Positions 26,053 to 35,306 of a stretch of 64,000 nt of DNA are shown here, piece after piece; position 1 is the first letter of the stretch, and each line of letters opens with the position of its first letter. The notes beneath the pieces were generated by a model that saw nothing but the letters and a program-made list of their open reading frames with translations, did no database searches and was not told the DNA's origin. A program made the position numbers and the translations under genes. The stretch comes from an uncultured Geobacteraceae bacterium (GTDB lineage: Bacteria; Desulfobacterota; Desulfuromonadia; Geobacterales; Pseudopelobacteraceae), in assembly GCA_903875605.1 (NCBI GenBank), contig CAIQWT010000087.1, forward strand, positions 87,261 to 151,260, written 5' to 3'.

Positions 26053-26223
26053 ATGGAACCAATTACCTTATGCGGAGCAGTTATCGTTGCGTTTGGCTTG
26101 TGGGTGGAACTTGAACCGCTATTCATGAAAGTTGCAAGAGCCATTTCCAACAGCACCATTATGACGGCAATATCGCCGGCAACTACAGTACAGAAACCTC
26201 TTTACGTGAAATACTTGACCTGA
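26053..26223 (+). CDS. small single-helix membrane protein after lexA
   Basis: 56 residues beginning MEPITLCGAVIVAFGLW, one short hydrophobic helix followed by an amphipathic and polar tail ending in YVKYLT. A strong ribosome site (AGGAGAG, about 7 bases before the ATG) is the main evidence for translation. I do not recognise a family. Lying ~100 bases downstream of lexA on the same strand, it may be under SOS control; small membrane peptides induced in the SOS response are known in other bacteria, but the link here is only positional. Confidence 0.45.
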   Translation: MEPITLCGAVIVAFGLWVELEPLFMKVARAISNSTIMTAISPATTVQKPLYVKYLT

Positions 26224-26289
26224 AGTCAGGTGGAAGCCCACGGTTGCCATGGGGAGACTCAGTGACATCGGCAGCTGTGAATCACAAGG

Positions 26290-26538
26290 TCAACGTCGTA
26301 GTGGCTCGAAAAGATATTCCAGGCCGTTTACTTTGATATCGTAAACTGTCTGCAACATTTCGCCTAATTTCCCTGCCGGAAACCCTTCGCCTGCCAACCA
26401 CACAACATAATGCTCTGGCAGATCGACCAACCGTTTCCCCTTGTGAGCCCCGTATGGCATTCTCATCTGTGCTAACGCTATCAGGTCATTAACATTACCG
26501 GCTGATTCAGTGCATGGCCGCAGAGTATCATCATTCAT
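26290..26538 (-). CDS. DUF3820 family protein
   Basis: 82 residues. It contains the family pattern RMPYGAHKGKRLVDLPEHYV, then AGEGFPAGKLGEML and a tail with IKVNGLEYL, as in the small DUF3820 (YpeB-like) proteins. Function is not established. The gene is separated by only five bases from the exonuclease upstream. Members of this family are often found fused to or near DEDD exonucleases, which fits its place here and suggests a shared nucleic-acid role. Confidence 0.85.
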   Translation of the reverse strand: MNDDTLRPCTESAGNVNDLIALAQMRMPYGAHKGKRLVDLPEHYVVWLAGEGFPAGKLGEMLQTVYDIKVNGLEYLFEPLRR

Positions 26539-26543
26539 AGCGA

Positions 26544-27494
26544 TTATGCCTCCCGAACCGAAAACCGCGCATATGCATCGATCCTCTTGATATCAACGCT
26601 TCCAGTATTACCACTCGGATAAATCTCTGTCCCCAGATAACTCAATTCATCTTCCTCCAAATTCTGCGACACGTCCGTCCACCAGCCTTTGTTACCCTTA
26701 TTTGATCCGTCGTTCCAACGATACCCGCGGTGCTTCAGGATGTCTTTTTTGTCGAAAGGGGCTCCGACTGCGCAGATTCTGGAGGTTAACACCTCAGACT
26801 TTTCCAGAAGTGCTTTGAAGATCGACATCCCCGTAACCGGAAAACTGCCCAATAGCAAACCAAGCACACCCTCAGCGTCATCAAGAGCCCGGTGGGCATT
26901 GATACTATAACCGCCACATTTATACAGCAGATACTCCAACGTACGAGAGATTATCCGCTCTTTAGCCCAATCCAGCTGGGACACAGTGCATGCCCACGGC
27001 AGATTGGCAAAAACGGGATAGCGATCCTCTACAAACTTCCGATCAAAGGCTGAGTTGTGGGCGATCACGAGTGATGCCTGACCTGCTAGCGCCATAACCC
27101 TATCATTGTCAAGCGCCTGGCCGGCAACCATCTCGTCGGTAATCCCGGTAATCTCGATGATCTCTTTTGCTAATGGACAGTCGGGATCTTCAAAACCATT
27201 ATATAGGTCAGTGATACGGATTATCGCCCCCGTCATGGGATCATACTCAAAGGCGACTATTCCCAGTTCGATGATCTTGTCTTCGGCATGGTTCAGACCT
27301 GTTGTCTCGGTGTCAATACACAGGCCGATCTTAGTACCTTGAACATTCTTCTGGGTGAAGCGGGGGTCTCGTTCGAGGTTTAGCTTACGCAGCACTGTAT
27401 ACTCTCCCGTAGCATGCAGAGCAGTAATTGCTATCTCCGCTTCCAGGATATTCATGGGCTCTTCACGGTAGTTTCTGGCATTTGATTTCTTCAT
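26544..27494 (-). CDS. DEDDh 3'-5' exonuclease (DNA polymerase III epsilon-like)
   Basis: About 316 residues. The exonuclease core has Exo I CIDTETTGLNHAEDKIIELG, Exo II LVIAHNSAFDRKFVEDR and Exo III with the His-Asp pair in NAHRALDDAEGVLGLLL, so the four acidic residues and the His are present. A C-terminal extension (LKHRGYRWNDGSNKGNKGWW) resembles the short domain often following such exonucleases. It degrades single-stranded 3' ends in repair or turnover. The start is uncertain: ATG 27494 (GGAAA upstream) is chosen; 27533 and 27455 are alternatives. It is next to the DUF3820 gene. Confidence 0.85.
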   Translation of the reverse strand: MKKSNARNYREEPMNILEAEIAITALHATGEYTVLRKLNLERDPRFTQKNVQGTKIGLCIDTETTGLNHAEDKIIELGIVAFEYDPMTGAIIRITDLYNGFEDPDCPLAKEIIEITGITDEMVAGQALDNDRVMALAGQASLVIAHNSAFDRKFVEDRYPVFANLPWACTVSQLDWAKERIISRTLEYLLYKCGGYSINAHRALDDAEGVLGLLLGSFPVTGMSIFKALLEKSEVLTSRICAVGAPFDKKDILKHRGYRWNDGSNKGNKGWWTDVSQNLEEDELSYLGTEIYPSGNTGSVDIKRIDAYARFSVREA

Positions 27495-27557
27495 TATTTT
27501 TCCATGACCTTTTATTTTCCTGGACTGTGCCACTTCCGGCCCAGCCTGCTGAAGATT

Positions 27558-28067
27558 TTAGACCCACAGGTGCAATCCGGCCCGCATGACTTTGGCTATG
27601 ATATACGCTGCAGCTACATATATCAACAAGCTGAACGGATTTGCCAGAGCCACCTTGATGTCCTGCCAGGATGGTGTGCAGGCTGCTGTACAGGCGTAGA
27701 GGATTGCCACTAGCAGATATTCAGGCACCCATACTGGTCTCACATCCCACAACACCATCGAGTAGTACCCAACCACCAGCCAGACGAGTGGAGCCAGTGC
27801 CGTTGGGACTGCAGAAAGGAGTGTCGGGACAAAACGTACGTTCCCGAGCACCCAGCCATTTCCGGATCTTCTTGGCCAGACACTAAACGATGAAGGCCGC
27901 CCTCCGGTAAGTAAGGCAGCCACGAAATGAGACAGCTCATGCATGATGGTAAAGGGAAGGCAGTATAATATCGCAAGAAATGATCCGGATGAAGAAAGGC
28001 GCCGGTGAACAGCCCCCAATACAAGGGACGCAACCAGAAAACCGACTATAGCAGGTTGTGACAACAT
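27558..28067 (-). CDS. membrane protein with HExxH motif (M50-like metalloprotease candidate)
   Basis: About 169 residues with four to five hydrophobic helices. One early helix carries MHELSHFVAALLTGG, a zinc-site HExxH followed by the small residues typical of site-2 or M50-type membrane proteases. A later PxW-type segment (CTPSWQDIKVAL) could hold the third ligand Asp, as in the M50 NxxPxxxxDG pattern, but the match is loose. Substrate is unknown. The longest frame starts with TTG at 28085; ATG 28067 gives a tidy N-terminus, but neither has a clear ribosome site. Confidence 0.6.
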   Translation of the reverse strand: MLSQPAIVGFLVASLVLGAVHRRLSSSGSFLAILYCLPFTIMHELSHFVAALLTGGRPSSFSVWPRRSGNGWVLGNVRFVPTLLSAVPTALAPLVWLVVGYYSMVLWDVRPVWVPEYLLVAILYACTAACTPSWQDIKVALANPFSLLIYVAAAYIIAKVMRAGLHLWV

Positions 28068-28192
28068 CACGCGAACAAAACACAATTAAAGCGGCTCACA
28101 TTCACCATATTTATAACTTCTCCGGCATTCTGTTTACAGAACAAACTAATCATCAGAATCCTGACAATGTCTCATTCCACAGATAAATATTG

Positions 28193-28828
28193 CTATAGCA
28201 ATGCCCCGCTTTTTTTCAGCAGTTCAGCCAATGCTTCTGCAAACAACCTATAACCTGCTGCATTTGGATGAACATAATCCGACTTTAGGGAACCCTTCGC
28301 AAAGATGTGTGACAACGACTTTTGCTCAATGGGTATATTAAACTCTTTGGCTAGCTCTTTATAGAAAACTGGCGGCTTCAAAATCAGATCCGGTGATGGG
28401 ACGGCTACCAACAGCACTGGCACTCCCTGTTCTCCGGCGACACGAAGCATAGAGCGCAGATTGTCAGCAATCAATTGGTGATTGTAGTGAGCAAGCAGGT
28501 CATTACCGCCATGGCAGAGAATAAGCAGGCCCGGTCGTTCCCGTACGAGTAATTCTGATAATCTTTGCAAACCAGAGGCGGAGACCTCACCGGGCACACC
28601 GGCATTTACCACTTTTCTACCGGTAAGATGACTCAGTATGGCTGGATAACTTTCGGTATCACTGGCACCTGTACCGTATGTGATGCTGTCACCAAAGGCC
28701 AGTATTACTCCATCTGCCGGCAATAATGGCAACTGTGGAGTTTTACTACAGCCAACAGATAGCAGCATACTTATGAAAAAAATGATCAGCGCATACAAGC
28801 GCATTTTATTTGTGTTCATTGAAAACAT
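28193..28828 (-). CDS. GDSL-family lipase/esterase, lipoprotein (TesA-like)
   Basis: 211 residues. The N-terminus is a lipoprotein signal (IIFFISMLLSVGC). The catalytic Ser block is LAFGDSITYGTG, the Gly of block II follows in VVNAGVPGEVS, block III is LCHGGNDLL and the Asp/His dyad is DYVHPNAAGYRLFAEAL. This matches the SGNH hydrolase arylesterase/lysophospholipase (TesA) group, acting in the periplasm on acyl esters. It stands alone on the minus strand after DUF445, about 50 bases apart. Confidence 0.88.
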   Translation of the reverse strand: MFSMNTNKMRLYALIIFFISMLLSVGCSKTPQLPLLPADGVILAFGDSITYGTGASDTESYPAILSHLTGRKVVNAGVPGEVSASGLQRLSELLVRERPGLLILCHGGNDLLAHYNHQLIADNLRSMLRVAGEQGVPVLLVAVPSPDLILKPPVFYKELAKEFNIPIEQKSLSHIFAKGSLKSDYVHPNAAGYRLFAEALAELLKKSGALL

Positions 28829-28879
28829 TATTCCATTATCGACCAGCCGTAAAACCCGGCCATTCAGGAGGAAGATCCG

Positions 28880-30142
28880 TCATTTAAGAAGCAAAGAGAC
28901 AGCGTGAAGCATTAAGCCGATGACGCCACCGACTAAAGTTCCATTCATGCGTATGAATTGCAAATCTGAACCGATGCTCAATTCTATTTCAGTAACATAA
29001 TCATCATTCTCCCACGATTTAACTGTTTCGTAAATATGCTTGGCAATAGCGGTACGCACCGTATCTCCGTAGGTAATTACCAGCTTTTCCAGGTGTTCAT
29101 TCAACGATTCTTTTAGCTCCCTGTTATCCGCTAATGTACGACCAAGACCCAGGATGGCTTCTGCAATCTTTTCTTGAATTTTCGAATCTGGCTGGCTTAG
29201 ATCATTGCTCAACCAGATTTTAAGATCGTTTGCGAGACCTTTTACGTAATCAGCCAGGAATGGATTTTGTACCGTTTCAAGCTTGATAGCTTCTATTTTA
29301 GCTCGCAATACATGGTCGGTTTTCAATCTACCTATAAAGGCTGTAACGTTATTATCAAATCTACACCTAAGATCGTGAGCAGGGTCAGTGTTAACGCCCT
29401 GAATATATTCGTTGATTCTTTTAACTATCTTTTCACCGGCTCCTTTTGAAAACTGATCCCGGTTTGGAATAAAGTGACTAAGGAGTGGATAATCTTTTGT
29501 AATCATATTGTCGATTGAATTTGCCAGACCGGCCTGTGCTTCCGGAGTTGCGAGCCATGCGGCAAAGCGATTTAGTACATCATCAAGAACAATCTGGTGA
29601 CGATTGCCATTTCTGAGTGTGTCGAGAACTGTTCCTGTTGAAGAGGAGAGGTCAAAGCTTTCTACGCGATTATAGAGCGCGGATATCAGCATATTCTGAA
29701 CACGGTCATCATCAATAAAACCAAGTGAATCAGAAATTATTCGCGTCAATCCTTTTGCCAATCCATCCGCATTTTTACCGGACATCAGATATGCGGCAAG
29801 GCGATCTGCAGCATTTTGTTCTCTGAGCTTGCCTATCAGGGTTTCAGTGGCAAGAAACTTATCGCGAATAAAATCGGCCAGGTTTCCGGCAATTGCATCC
29901 TTCTTGTTTTTAATTATGGCGGTATGTGGAATCGGAACGCCCAATGGATGCTTGAAGAGTGCTACAACGGCAAACCAGTCTGCAAGTGCGCCAACCATAG
30001 CAGCTTCAGCAAAAGCTGCGAGCCACTCCCATGCACCAACCCCTTTTTGGCTGCGAGCCACTATAAAGAGTATGGCTGCACCAATCATCAATCCGGTGGC
30101 AATGGTTTTATTTCTAATCAGTATGCTTTTTCTAATATCCAC
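28880..30142 (-). CDS. DUF445 membrane protein
   Basis: 420 residues. Two N-terminal helices (TGLMIGAAILFIVARS and a second near 40-60) hold the family block GALADWFAVVALFKHPLG with IPHTAIIKNKKDAIAGNLA; a long alpha-helical middle follows and one C-terminal helix (GVIGLMLHAVSLLL). DUF445 (YjiN-like) proteins are inner-membrane proteins of unknown function. Length and layout are typical. No clear regulatory sequence is seen upstream. The DUF554 remnant lies beyond its start. Confidence 0.9.
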   Translation of the reverse strand: MDIRKSILIRNKTIATGLMIGAAILFIVARSQKGVGAWEWLAAFAEAAMVGALADWFAVVALFKHPLGVPIPHTAIIKNKKDAIAGNLADFIRDKFLATETLIGKLREQNAADRLAAYLMSGKNADGLAKGLTRIISDSLGFIDDDRVQNMLISALYNRVESFDLSSSTGTVLDTLRNGNRHQIVLDDVLNRFAAWLATPEAQAGLANSIDNMITKDYPLLSHFIPNRDQFSKGAGEKIVKRINEYIQGVNTDPAHDLRCRFDNNVTAFIGRLKTDHVLRAKIEAIKLETVQNPFLADYVKGLANDLKIWLSNDLSQPDSKIQEKIAEAILGLGRTLADNRELKESLNEHLEKLVITYGDTVRTAIAKHIYETVKSWENDDYVTEIELSIGSDLQFIRMNGTLVGGVIGLMLHAVSLLLK

Positions 30143-30195
30143 TTGTTCACTCCATTGATTGTTTCTTGTATTTATGCAAACTCAACATCAGAAAA

Positions 30196-30443
30196 TCAGG
30201 CCAGCCCAAACACCCAGACAAGCCCTACCGCTACAAACACTGCCGGCAGCATATTACCGACCGGAAGGCGCTTGATTCCGATCAGATCTAGCCCAATTGC
30301 AGCCCGATCAGCAGCACGGCCAACCCAAGGCCGGCCATATCTGTTCTGCGAATCCTGTCAGGAATAAAACGGCCAGCATAGCGGCCAACCAAGGCACCTG
30401 CACAAATTGCAGCTACATTAACGATTGTTCCAGTCAATATCAT
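30196..30443 (-). pseudogene. truncated DUF554 membrane protein gene
   Basis: From an ATG at 30443 the minus strand reads MILTGTIVNVAAICAGALVG with RIRRTDMAGLGLAVLLIGLQ, the N-terminus of DUF554 (YdfK-like) proteins, then hits TAG. In another frame directly after comes LPVGNMLPAVFVAVGLVWVF and a stop, which is the family's C-terminal helix. About 150 central residues are missing, so an internal deletion with loss of frame has inactivated the gene. Confidence 0.8.
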
Positions 30444-30459
30444 GTAGCACCTTAAATCA

Positions 30460-31617
30460 TTATTTTTTTGGCGGGATAATTTTCAGCACGGCCAGACCAA
30501 GCAACAAGCCCCAAAACGCGCTGCCAATGCCACTTAAGGAGATTCCTGATGCGGTAACGAGAAAAGTAATCAGAGCTGCATCCCGATCCCGCTCGTCAAG
30601 CAGTGCACCTGACAAGCTGGATCCGATAGTACCAAGCAGCGCAATACCGGCGATAGCGGCTACTAACTCTTTTGGTAGAGCGGTGAAAATGCTGACAACG
30701 GTCGCACCGAGCAGGCCGGTTACAATGTAAAAAATGCCGGCCCACACTGCGGCAAGATAGCGGCGTTCGGGATTTATATCCGCTTCGGGACTCATGCAGA
30801 TAGCTGCGGTTATTGCGGCCAAGTTGAACTGGTAGCCACCAAAAGGAGCCAGAAGTAATCCGGTCAGCCCGGTCCAACCGATCAGAGGTGAGACCGGTGT
30901 CTGATAGCCATTAGCACGAAGGACAGCAATTCCCGGTACATTCTGAGACGCCATGGTAACAATAAACAGAGGTATTCCTACTCCGATGAGTGTCGAGAGT
31001 GTGAACGTAGGCACAGTGAATATAGGCCGTGCAATTGTTACCGTTACGGCCTCAAAGTGAATCAAGCCGTTCATCGCCGCCCAGATCAGGCCGCCCATAA
31101 AGGTCAACGGAATAGTGTAGCGGTAGTTTAATCTTCTGCAGGCAAAGTAGATCAACAGCATCAAAACTACCAGCCAGAGCTGAGAGTTCAACGAGACGAA
31201 AACTCCCAGGCCGAAGCGGAGCAACACTCCCGCCAGCATGGCAGCAGCCAGCGATTTAGGAATGTGTTGCATGAGGACCTTGACCCAACCGGTTACGCCA
31301 CAGATTGTGAGCAGAGCTGAGGCAAAAATAAATGTTCCAATAGCGTCACTCATTGGCACGCCGACAAGTGCAGTGGCAAGCAATGCTGCTCCAGGCGTAG
31401 ACCAGGCTGTTAATACCGGACTGCGAAAATACATGGATAGCCCAATGCAGGTAATACCCATACCAACACCCAAGGCAAAAAGCCATGAGCTGATATGTGC
31501 AGCACTTGCACCCGCTGCAGTAGCAGCCTGGAAGACAATAGCCGCAGAGCTTGTGTAGCCCACCAACACCGCAATAAAGCCGGCAGAGATATGTGATAGT
31601 TCTGAATTTCTAACCAT
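30460..31617 (-). CDS. BenE-family transporter (benzoate/H+ symporter-like)
   Basis: 385 residues with about 12 hydrophobic helices. Family blocks include FIAVLVGYTSSAAIVFQAA near the N-terminus, YFRSPVLTAWSTPGAALLA and FGGYQFNLAAITAAICMSPEA. BenE proteins import benzoate or similar aromatic acids with protons, but many homologues have unknown substrates. No aromatic-degradation genes are in this window, so the substrate here is open. The start ATG at 31617 has only a weak ribosome site. The gene is followed by the broken DUF554 gene. Confidence 0.85.
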   Translation of the reverse strand: MVRNSELSHISAGFIAVLVGYTSSAAIVFQAATAAGASAAHISSWLFALGVGMGITCIGLSMYFRSPVLTAWSTPGAALLATALVGVPMSDAIGTFIFASALLTICGVTGWVKVLMQHIPKSLAAAMLAGVLLRFGLGVFVSLNSQLWLVVLMLLIYFACRRLNYRYTIPLTFMGGLIWAAMNGLIHFEAVTVTIARPIFTVPTFTLSTLIGVGIPLFIVTMASQNVPGIAVLRANGYQTPVSPLIGWTGLTGLLLAPFGGYQFNLAAITAAICMSPEADINPERRYLAAVWAGIFYIVTGLLGATVVSIFTALPKELVAAIAGIALLGTIGSSLSGALLDERDRDAALITFLVTASGISLSGIGSAFWGLLLGLAVLKIIPPKK

Positions 31618-31766
31618 ACAGACTCATTTTCGGTCATTTTTATTTCTCTAATCACCTAGCACACTTCAAGCGGGAAGTGCAACAGCTAGTGGTAATCCGG
31701 TGTAGCACATCCACATCTCAAATACACAGCAAAGGATCTATGATGGGGCATTCTTCAAAATAGAAG

Positions 31767-31916
31767 GTGTATCAGGTGTACGGTGACTACGTGGAAGATC
31801 TTGAGGATGATGTCGATGACATTATTCGTTATTTCGGGAAGGACTTTTTGATAAAGCCTGTAAAAAAAAATATCCCCGTTACTGACTTTTGGGGACAGTT
31901 ACGGGGACAGTTGTGA
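31767..31916 (+). other. short unassigned ORF in the tRNA-proximal gap
   Basis: The 340-base gap between the BenE gene and tRNA-Gly holds one open stretch of 49 codons starting with GTG: VYQVYGDYVEDLEDDVDDI, continuing to a TGA within the GGGGACAGTT repeats. It has no ribosome site and no recognised family; an adjacent frame just upstream reads GAFFKIEGVSGVR. It may be the debris of a gene. Nothing else coding is seen in this gap. Confidence 0.25.
31873..31907. repeat. inverted repeat with GGGGACAGTT direct repeats
   Basis: TCCCCGTTACTG (31873-31884) and CAGTTACGGGGA (31896-31907) are inverted with one mismatch around an 11-base loop. GGGGACAGTT also occurs twice in direct order (31891-31900 and 31903-31912). 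Such GGGGACAGTT-type palindromes are often found beside REP-associated transposases, but none is present here. Confidence 0.5.
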
Positions 31917-31954
31917 CCCAATCCAAATAAATAGCTGAATTGGTTATGTTTTTT

Positions 31955-32029
<75 letters not shown>

Positions 32030-32108
32030 TTGCTAGACCATTTTTATAGCAAATCAGAATATTGGTGTCAATGTTTTTTAGCACATAACGCTTTTTTTTC
32101 GATACTTG

Positions 32109-33296
32109 TTATCTACGCGCATCGACCAAAAGCGATTGGTACGCTAAGATCAACTGCGTAGACCTCGCATCCCAGGAATGCATCCTGACCGCTCTTTCTC
32201 GGACCTGAGCTGACAATGAAGCCATGACATCATCATTATGTAGCGTAGAAATAATAGCCCCAGCCAGCGCTGAGGTTTTTCCATGCTCAACATAAATCCC
32301 GTCGTCACCAAGGATCTCCCGATTAATCTCATTATCAAACACCACAGTCGGCAATCCACATGCCATATAGTTGAACAATTTACCATTTGCTTCCGTTAGC
32401 GCCAACTTGGGCGAAACGGCAAGATCGCCTGCGCTCAAAAAGCCTGGGGCTCGATCATAATCAACTCGTCCCGTAAACGTGATTACTCCGTCCAACCCCA
32501 TTTCCTTTGCTTTCCTGCGGTATTCCTTATCCGGGAATCCCATTAGTAAAAACCGTATCTTCGGAGCCTCGCTCTTTATTAGAGATATCGCGTCCAATAA
32601 CAGATCAACCCCCTGATAGCGGTTAAACAAACCGAGGAAGACAACCAGTTTTACATTTTCAGGAATGCCAAGCTCACGCCGTACTTCATTTTGTGGGAGC
32701 GGCCTGAATATTTCTGTATCCACACCATCAATAAGAGTGGTTACTTTCCCTGAGGAAATCCCCCAGTCGTGCAGCAACTCCTGCCGACCTTTATCAGAAC
32801 TGGTAATAATGAGATCAGCACCGTTGTCGATAAAACGCTCTAACGCTTTAAATGGCTTTAGAAGAGACGATGAAGCTCCGAAAAAACCATGATTGAGGGA
32901 CTCGCCGCTCAAACTGCCTTGATAATCGAACAATAAGGGAATGCGAAACAAGCGCTTCAGGAGCGAACCTATTAATGCTCCTTCGTGTAGATGAGCATGA
33001 ATCAGGTGTGGACGGAATGAGCGGATTTCTTTGAATGACTTCCACAACAGAAGAAGGTCAAGGTAAGGTTTGTGCCAAGAGGGTCCTGCTTCCAGCTTGG
33101 TGTACCACGGAATAGCAGGTATCCGTACCACACGCACTCCAGGCATATCCCGCCCAAGGTGATACGTGACAATGCACACCTCGTGCCCCTGCTTAGTTAA
33201 TGCCCGCGCTTCTTCATAGATCCGCACATGACACCCTCTATCGGCAAAATAGGGGGTTGGCGCGATCATGAGAATTCGTAAAGCTGATTCAGTCAA
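32109..33296 (-). CDS. family 4 glycosyltransferase (GT-B)
   Basis: 395 residues. The N-domain starts with LRILMIAPTPYFADRGCHVR and has LIHAHLHEGALIG; the C-domain has VVFLGLFNRYQGVDLLLDAI, and the nucleotide-sugar site DLAVSPKLALTEANGKLFNY with the E-x7-E spacing (glutamates in LTEANGK and the surrounding block) of GT4 enzymes. These retaining enzymes add hexoses to lipid-linked glycans. It overlaps the DPM1-like GT2 gene by 8 bases, so they are cotranscribed. tRNA-Gly lies 79 bases beyond its end. Confidence 0.88.
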   Translation of the reverse strand: MTESALRILMIAPTPYFADRGCHVRIYEEARALTKQGHEVCIVTYHLGRDMPGVRVVRIPAIPWYTKLEAGPSWHKPYLDLLLLWKSFKEIRSFRPHLIHAHLHEGALIGSLLKRLFRIPLLFDYQGSLSGESLNHGFFGASSSLLKPFKALERFIDNGADLIITSSDKGRQELLHDWGISSGKVTTLIDGVDTEIFRPLPQNEVRRELGIPENVKLVVFLGLFNRYQGVDLLLDAISLIKSEAPKIRFLLMGFPDKEYRRKAKEMGLDGVITFTGRVDYDRAPGFLSAGDLAVSPKLALTEANGKLFNYMACGLPTVVFDNEINREILGDDGIYVEHGKTSALAGAIISTLHNDDVMASLSAQVRERAVRMHSWDARSTQLILAYQSLLVDARR

Positions 33297-34233
33297 GGTT
33301 TATCCTGTCTTTAACGACATAAATAGGTTTACCTTGTGACTCAAAATAGGTACGGGCATTAAGTTCACCTAGCAGGCCCAGCACAATAAACTGGACGCCC
33401 ATGAACAGAAGAAATGCCGTCACTATCAAGAGCGGATTTCGATTCATACTGAGGTGTTCCATTATCTTCATGTAAAGCGTCATTGCTCCAGTACCGCAAC
33501 CTGCGAGTATAGTATATACGCCCCACTTACCAAATAACTGAATCGGCTTTGTTGAATAAGCCATCAGAAACTTGACGGTCATCAGATCAAGAACGACTCG
33601 CAAAGTGCGTGAGATGCCATATTTACTGACTCCATGCAGACGGGGAAAATGATTTACCGGCAGCTCTGTCACCTTGGCGCCAAACTGAGAAGCCAGCGCC
33701 GGCACAAACCGATGCATTTCACCGTAAAGGTTGATGCCGTCCAGGACTTCACTACGGTAAGCTTTAAGCGTACAACCGTAATCATGCAGATGAACACCTG
33801 TCAACCGGGAGATAATTGCATTTGCCAGCATTGAAGGAATTTTGCGGGTAACAAACGTATCTTTTCGGTCGCGACGCCATCCTGAAACGACGTCATAACC
33901 CTCATGTATTTTTTCAACCAGTCGCGGGATATCAGAAGGATCATTCTGCAAATCGCCATCCATAGGGATAATAATATCGCCTTTTGCAAAATCAAAACCG
34001 GCCGACATTGCAGCAGTCTGACCAAAGTTCCTACGAAAACGAATTACTTTGAGGTTAGAATCTTTTACGGCAAGCCCACTCAGCACACCGTATGAGCCAT
34101 CGGACGAGCCATCATCAACCATAATTATTTCATATGAGCACCCCATGACCTGCAGCGCTGTGCTTATAGCAGAATAAACCGCCTCTACATTATCCCGCTC
34201 GTTATAAACCGGTACAACTATACTTATATCCAC
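33289..34233 (-). CDS. DPM1/GtrB-type family 2 glycosyltransferase with C-terminal helices
   Basis: 314 residues. The GT-A domain shows ISIVVPVYNERDNVEAVY, MVDDGSSDGS, IIPMDGDLQNDP (the DxD site) and VVSGWRRDRKD; two helices near residues 235-260 and 270-295 anchor it (ILAGCGTGAMTLYM and LIVTAFLLFMGVQFIVLGLL). This is the layout of enzymes that charge polyprenyl phosphate with a sugar (GtrB/ArnC type), giving lipid-linked sugar donors for periplasmic GT-C enzymes. The predicted GT-C protein at 35307-37073 in the same run would be a fitting user. Confidence 0.9.
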   Translation of the reverse strand: MDISIVVPVYNERDNVEAVYSAISTALQVMGCSYEIIMVDDGSSDGSYGVLSGLAVKDSNLKVIRFRRNFGQTAAMSAGFDFAKGDIIIPMDGDLQNDPSDIPRLVEKIHEGYDVVSGWRRDRKDTFVTRKIPSMLANAIISRLTGVHLHDYGCTLKAYRSEVLDGINLYGEMHRFVPALASQFGAKVTELPVNHFPRLHGVSKYGISRTLRVVLDLMTVKFLMAYSTKPIQLFGKWGVYTILAGCGTGAMTLYMKIMEHLSMNRNPLLIVTAFLLFMGVQFIVLGLLGELNARTYFESQGKPIYVVKDRINLD

Positions 34234-34291
34234 GAGTTTTCTCCATCTGGTATCGACCGAATAGTGCGCATCTGCTCTACGGGTCTATCTT

Positions 34292-35266
34292 TCAAACAGC
34301 CTGGGCTTGTTGTTCGGAAAACGTTTCCCCGAACTTTTTGATCCGCTTTATCTGAATACAGCTGTCTTTGGCCGGGTCAGGTTTTCCATTCAGCAACCCC
34401 CACAGCAAGCCAACTCCATTGACGACATGCATAAGCGGATAAAGGCCAATCAGCAGCAAAGAGAGCAAGCGTCCCGTTCTATACAGCACAAATAATGAAC
34501 TGAGCAATGCCGCAATGATATATACCACGAGAGGCAGGAGCAGGAAAGGATACTTTATGCCTATCGGAGAGATTACAAGATATACGACAAAAAGTAGCGG
34601 AATGAAACTCGTTACCGAATATGAAGAAGTGATTAATGTTTGTTGCCCCCTGCCACGGCCATAATTAAACATCTGGCGAACAAAAGCCTTCAATGTCAGG
34701 CGTTGGCTACGATGAACAAACATAGACGGGTCATGGAGCAACGTGTAACCTAACGAAGTGACCCGCTCCAGAAATTCATTTTCTTCGTTTGGGTATAAAC
34801 ATTCGTTAAAGCCACTGAGATCGATAAAAAGCGAGCGGCGAACAGCGAGATTGCATAGAATAAGCTCTTTGTCTGTTGTTTTGCGGGTTCTACCCTCCGC
34901 TCGATAACGATTGTGCATAGCGCCTGAACCAAATATGGATGCAAGTGCAGAACCGAACAATTGTTGCAGCCAACTATCGGTTGGCGGAGTAATTGATGGT
35001 CCGCCGACAACTGCTATCTCAGGGTCACTTAGTCCGGCCGCACATAAAGCAAGATTCTCCGGCGATATCAGTGAGTCATCGTCAAGAAAGTACAATATTT
35101 CGCCCTGCGCCTCTCTGGCAGCAAGATTGCGTTGCAGACTCGGCGCGCTCCCCTCGGCAAGCAGAATTTCATATGAGTGGTCATCCGGGATGATTTTTTT
35201 GAGGTGCTGGCAGGCAGCCACATAGCCACCAGGTTTAACGGGAATAATTATAGAGAAGGTATTCAC
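34292..35266 (-). CDS. membrane family 2 glycosyltransferase
   Basis: 324 residues. GT-A start FSIIIPVKPGGYVAACQHL, acidic site LYFLDDDSLIS (DDD) and acceptor region GFNECLYPNEENEFLERV (ED-like pair). The last ~110 residues hold three hydrophobic segments (FIPLLFVVYLVISPIG, LLLPLVVYIIAALLSSLFVL, LLSLLLIGLYPLMHVV), so the enzyme sits in the inner membrane. Similar proteins build or polymerise exported polysaccharides. It lies 58 bases upstream of the DPM1-like gene on the same strand. Confidence 0.85.
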   Translation of the reverse strand: MNTFSIIIPVKPGGYVAACQHLKKIIPDDHSYEILLAEGSAPSLQRNLAAREAQGEILYFLDDDSLISPENLALCAAGLSDPEIAVVGGPSITPPTDSWLQQLFGSALASIFGSGAMHNRYRAEGRTRKTTDKELILCNLAVRRSLFIDLSGFNECLYPNEENEFLERVTSLGYTLLHDPSMFVHRSQRLTLKAFVRQMFNYGRGRGQQTLITSSYSVTSFIPLLFVVYLVISPIGIKYPFLLLPLVVYIIAALLSSLFVLYRTGRLLSLLLIGLYPLMHVVNGVGLLWGLLNGKPDPAKDSCIQIKRIKKFGETFSEQQAQAV

Positions 35267-35306
35267 GCGGCTCTTTCTGAATAATTGTGATTATTGTTTA
35301 TATTAA

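Noticed and set aside
25935..26159. Minus-strand ORF opposite the lexA-proximal small ORFs
   Set aside because: Antisense to a frame with a good ribosome site; composition looks like a shadow.
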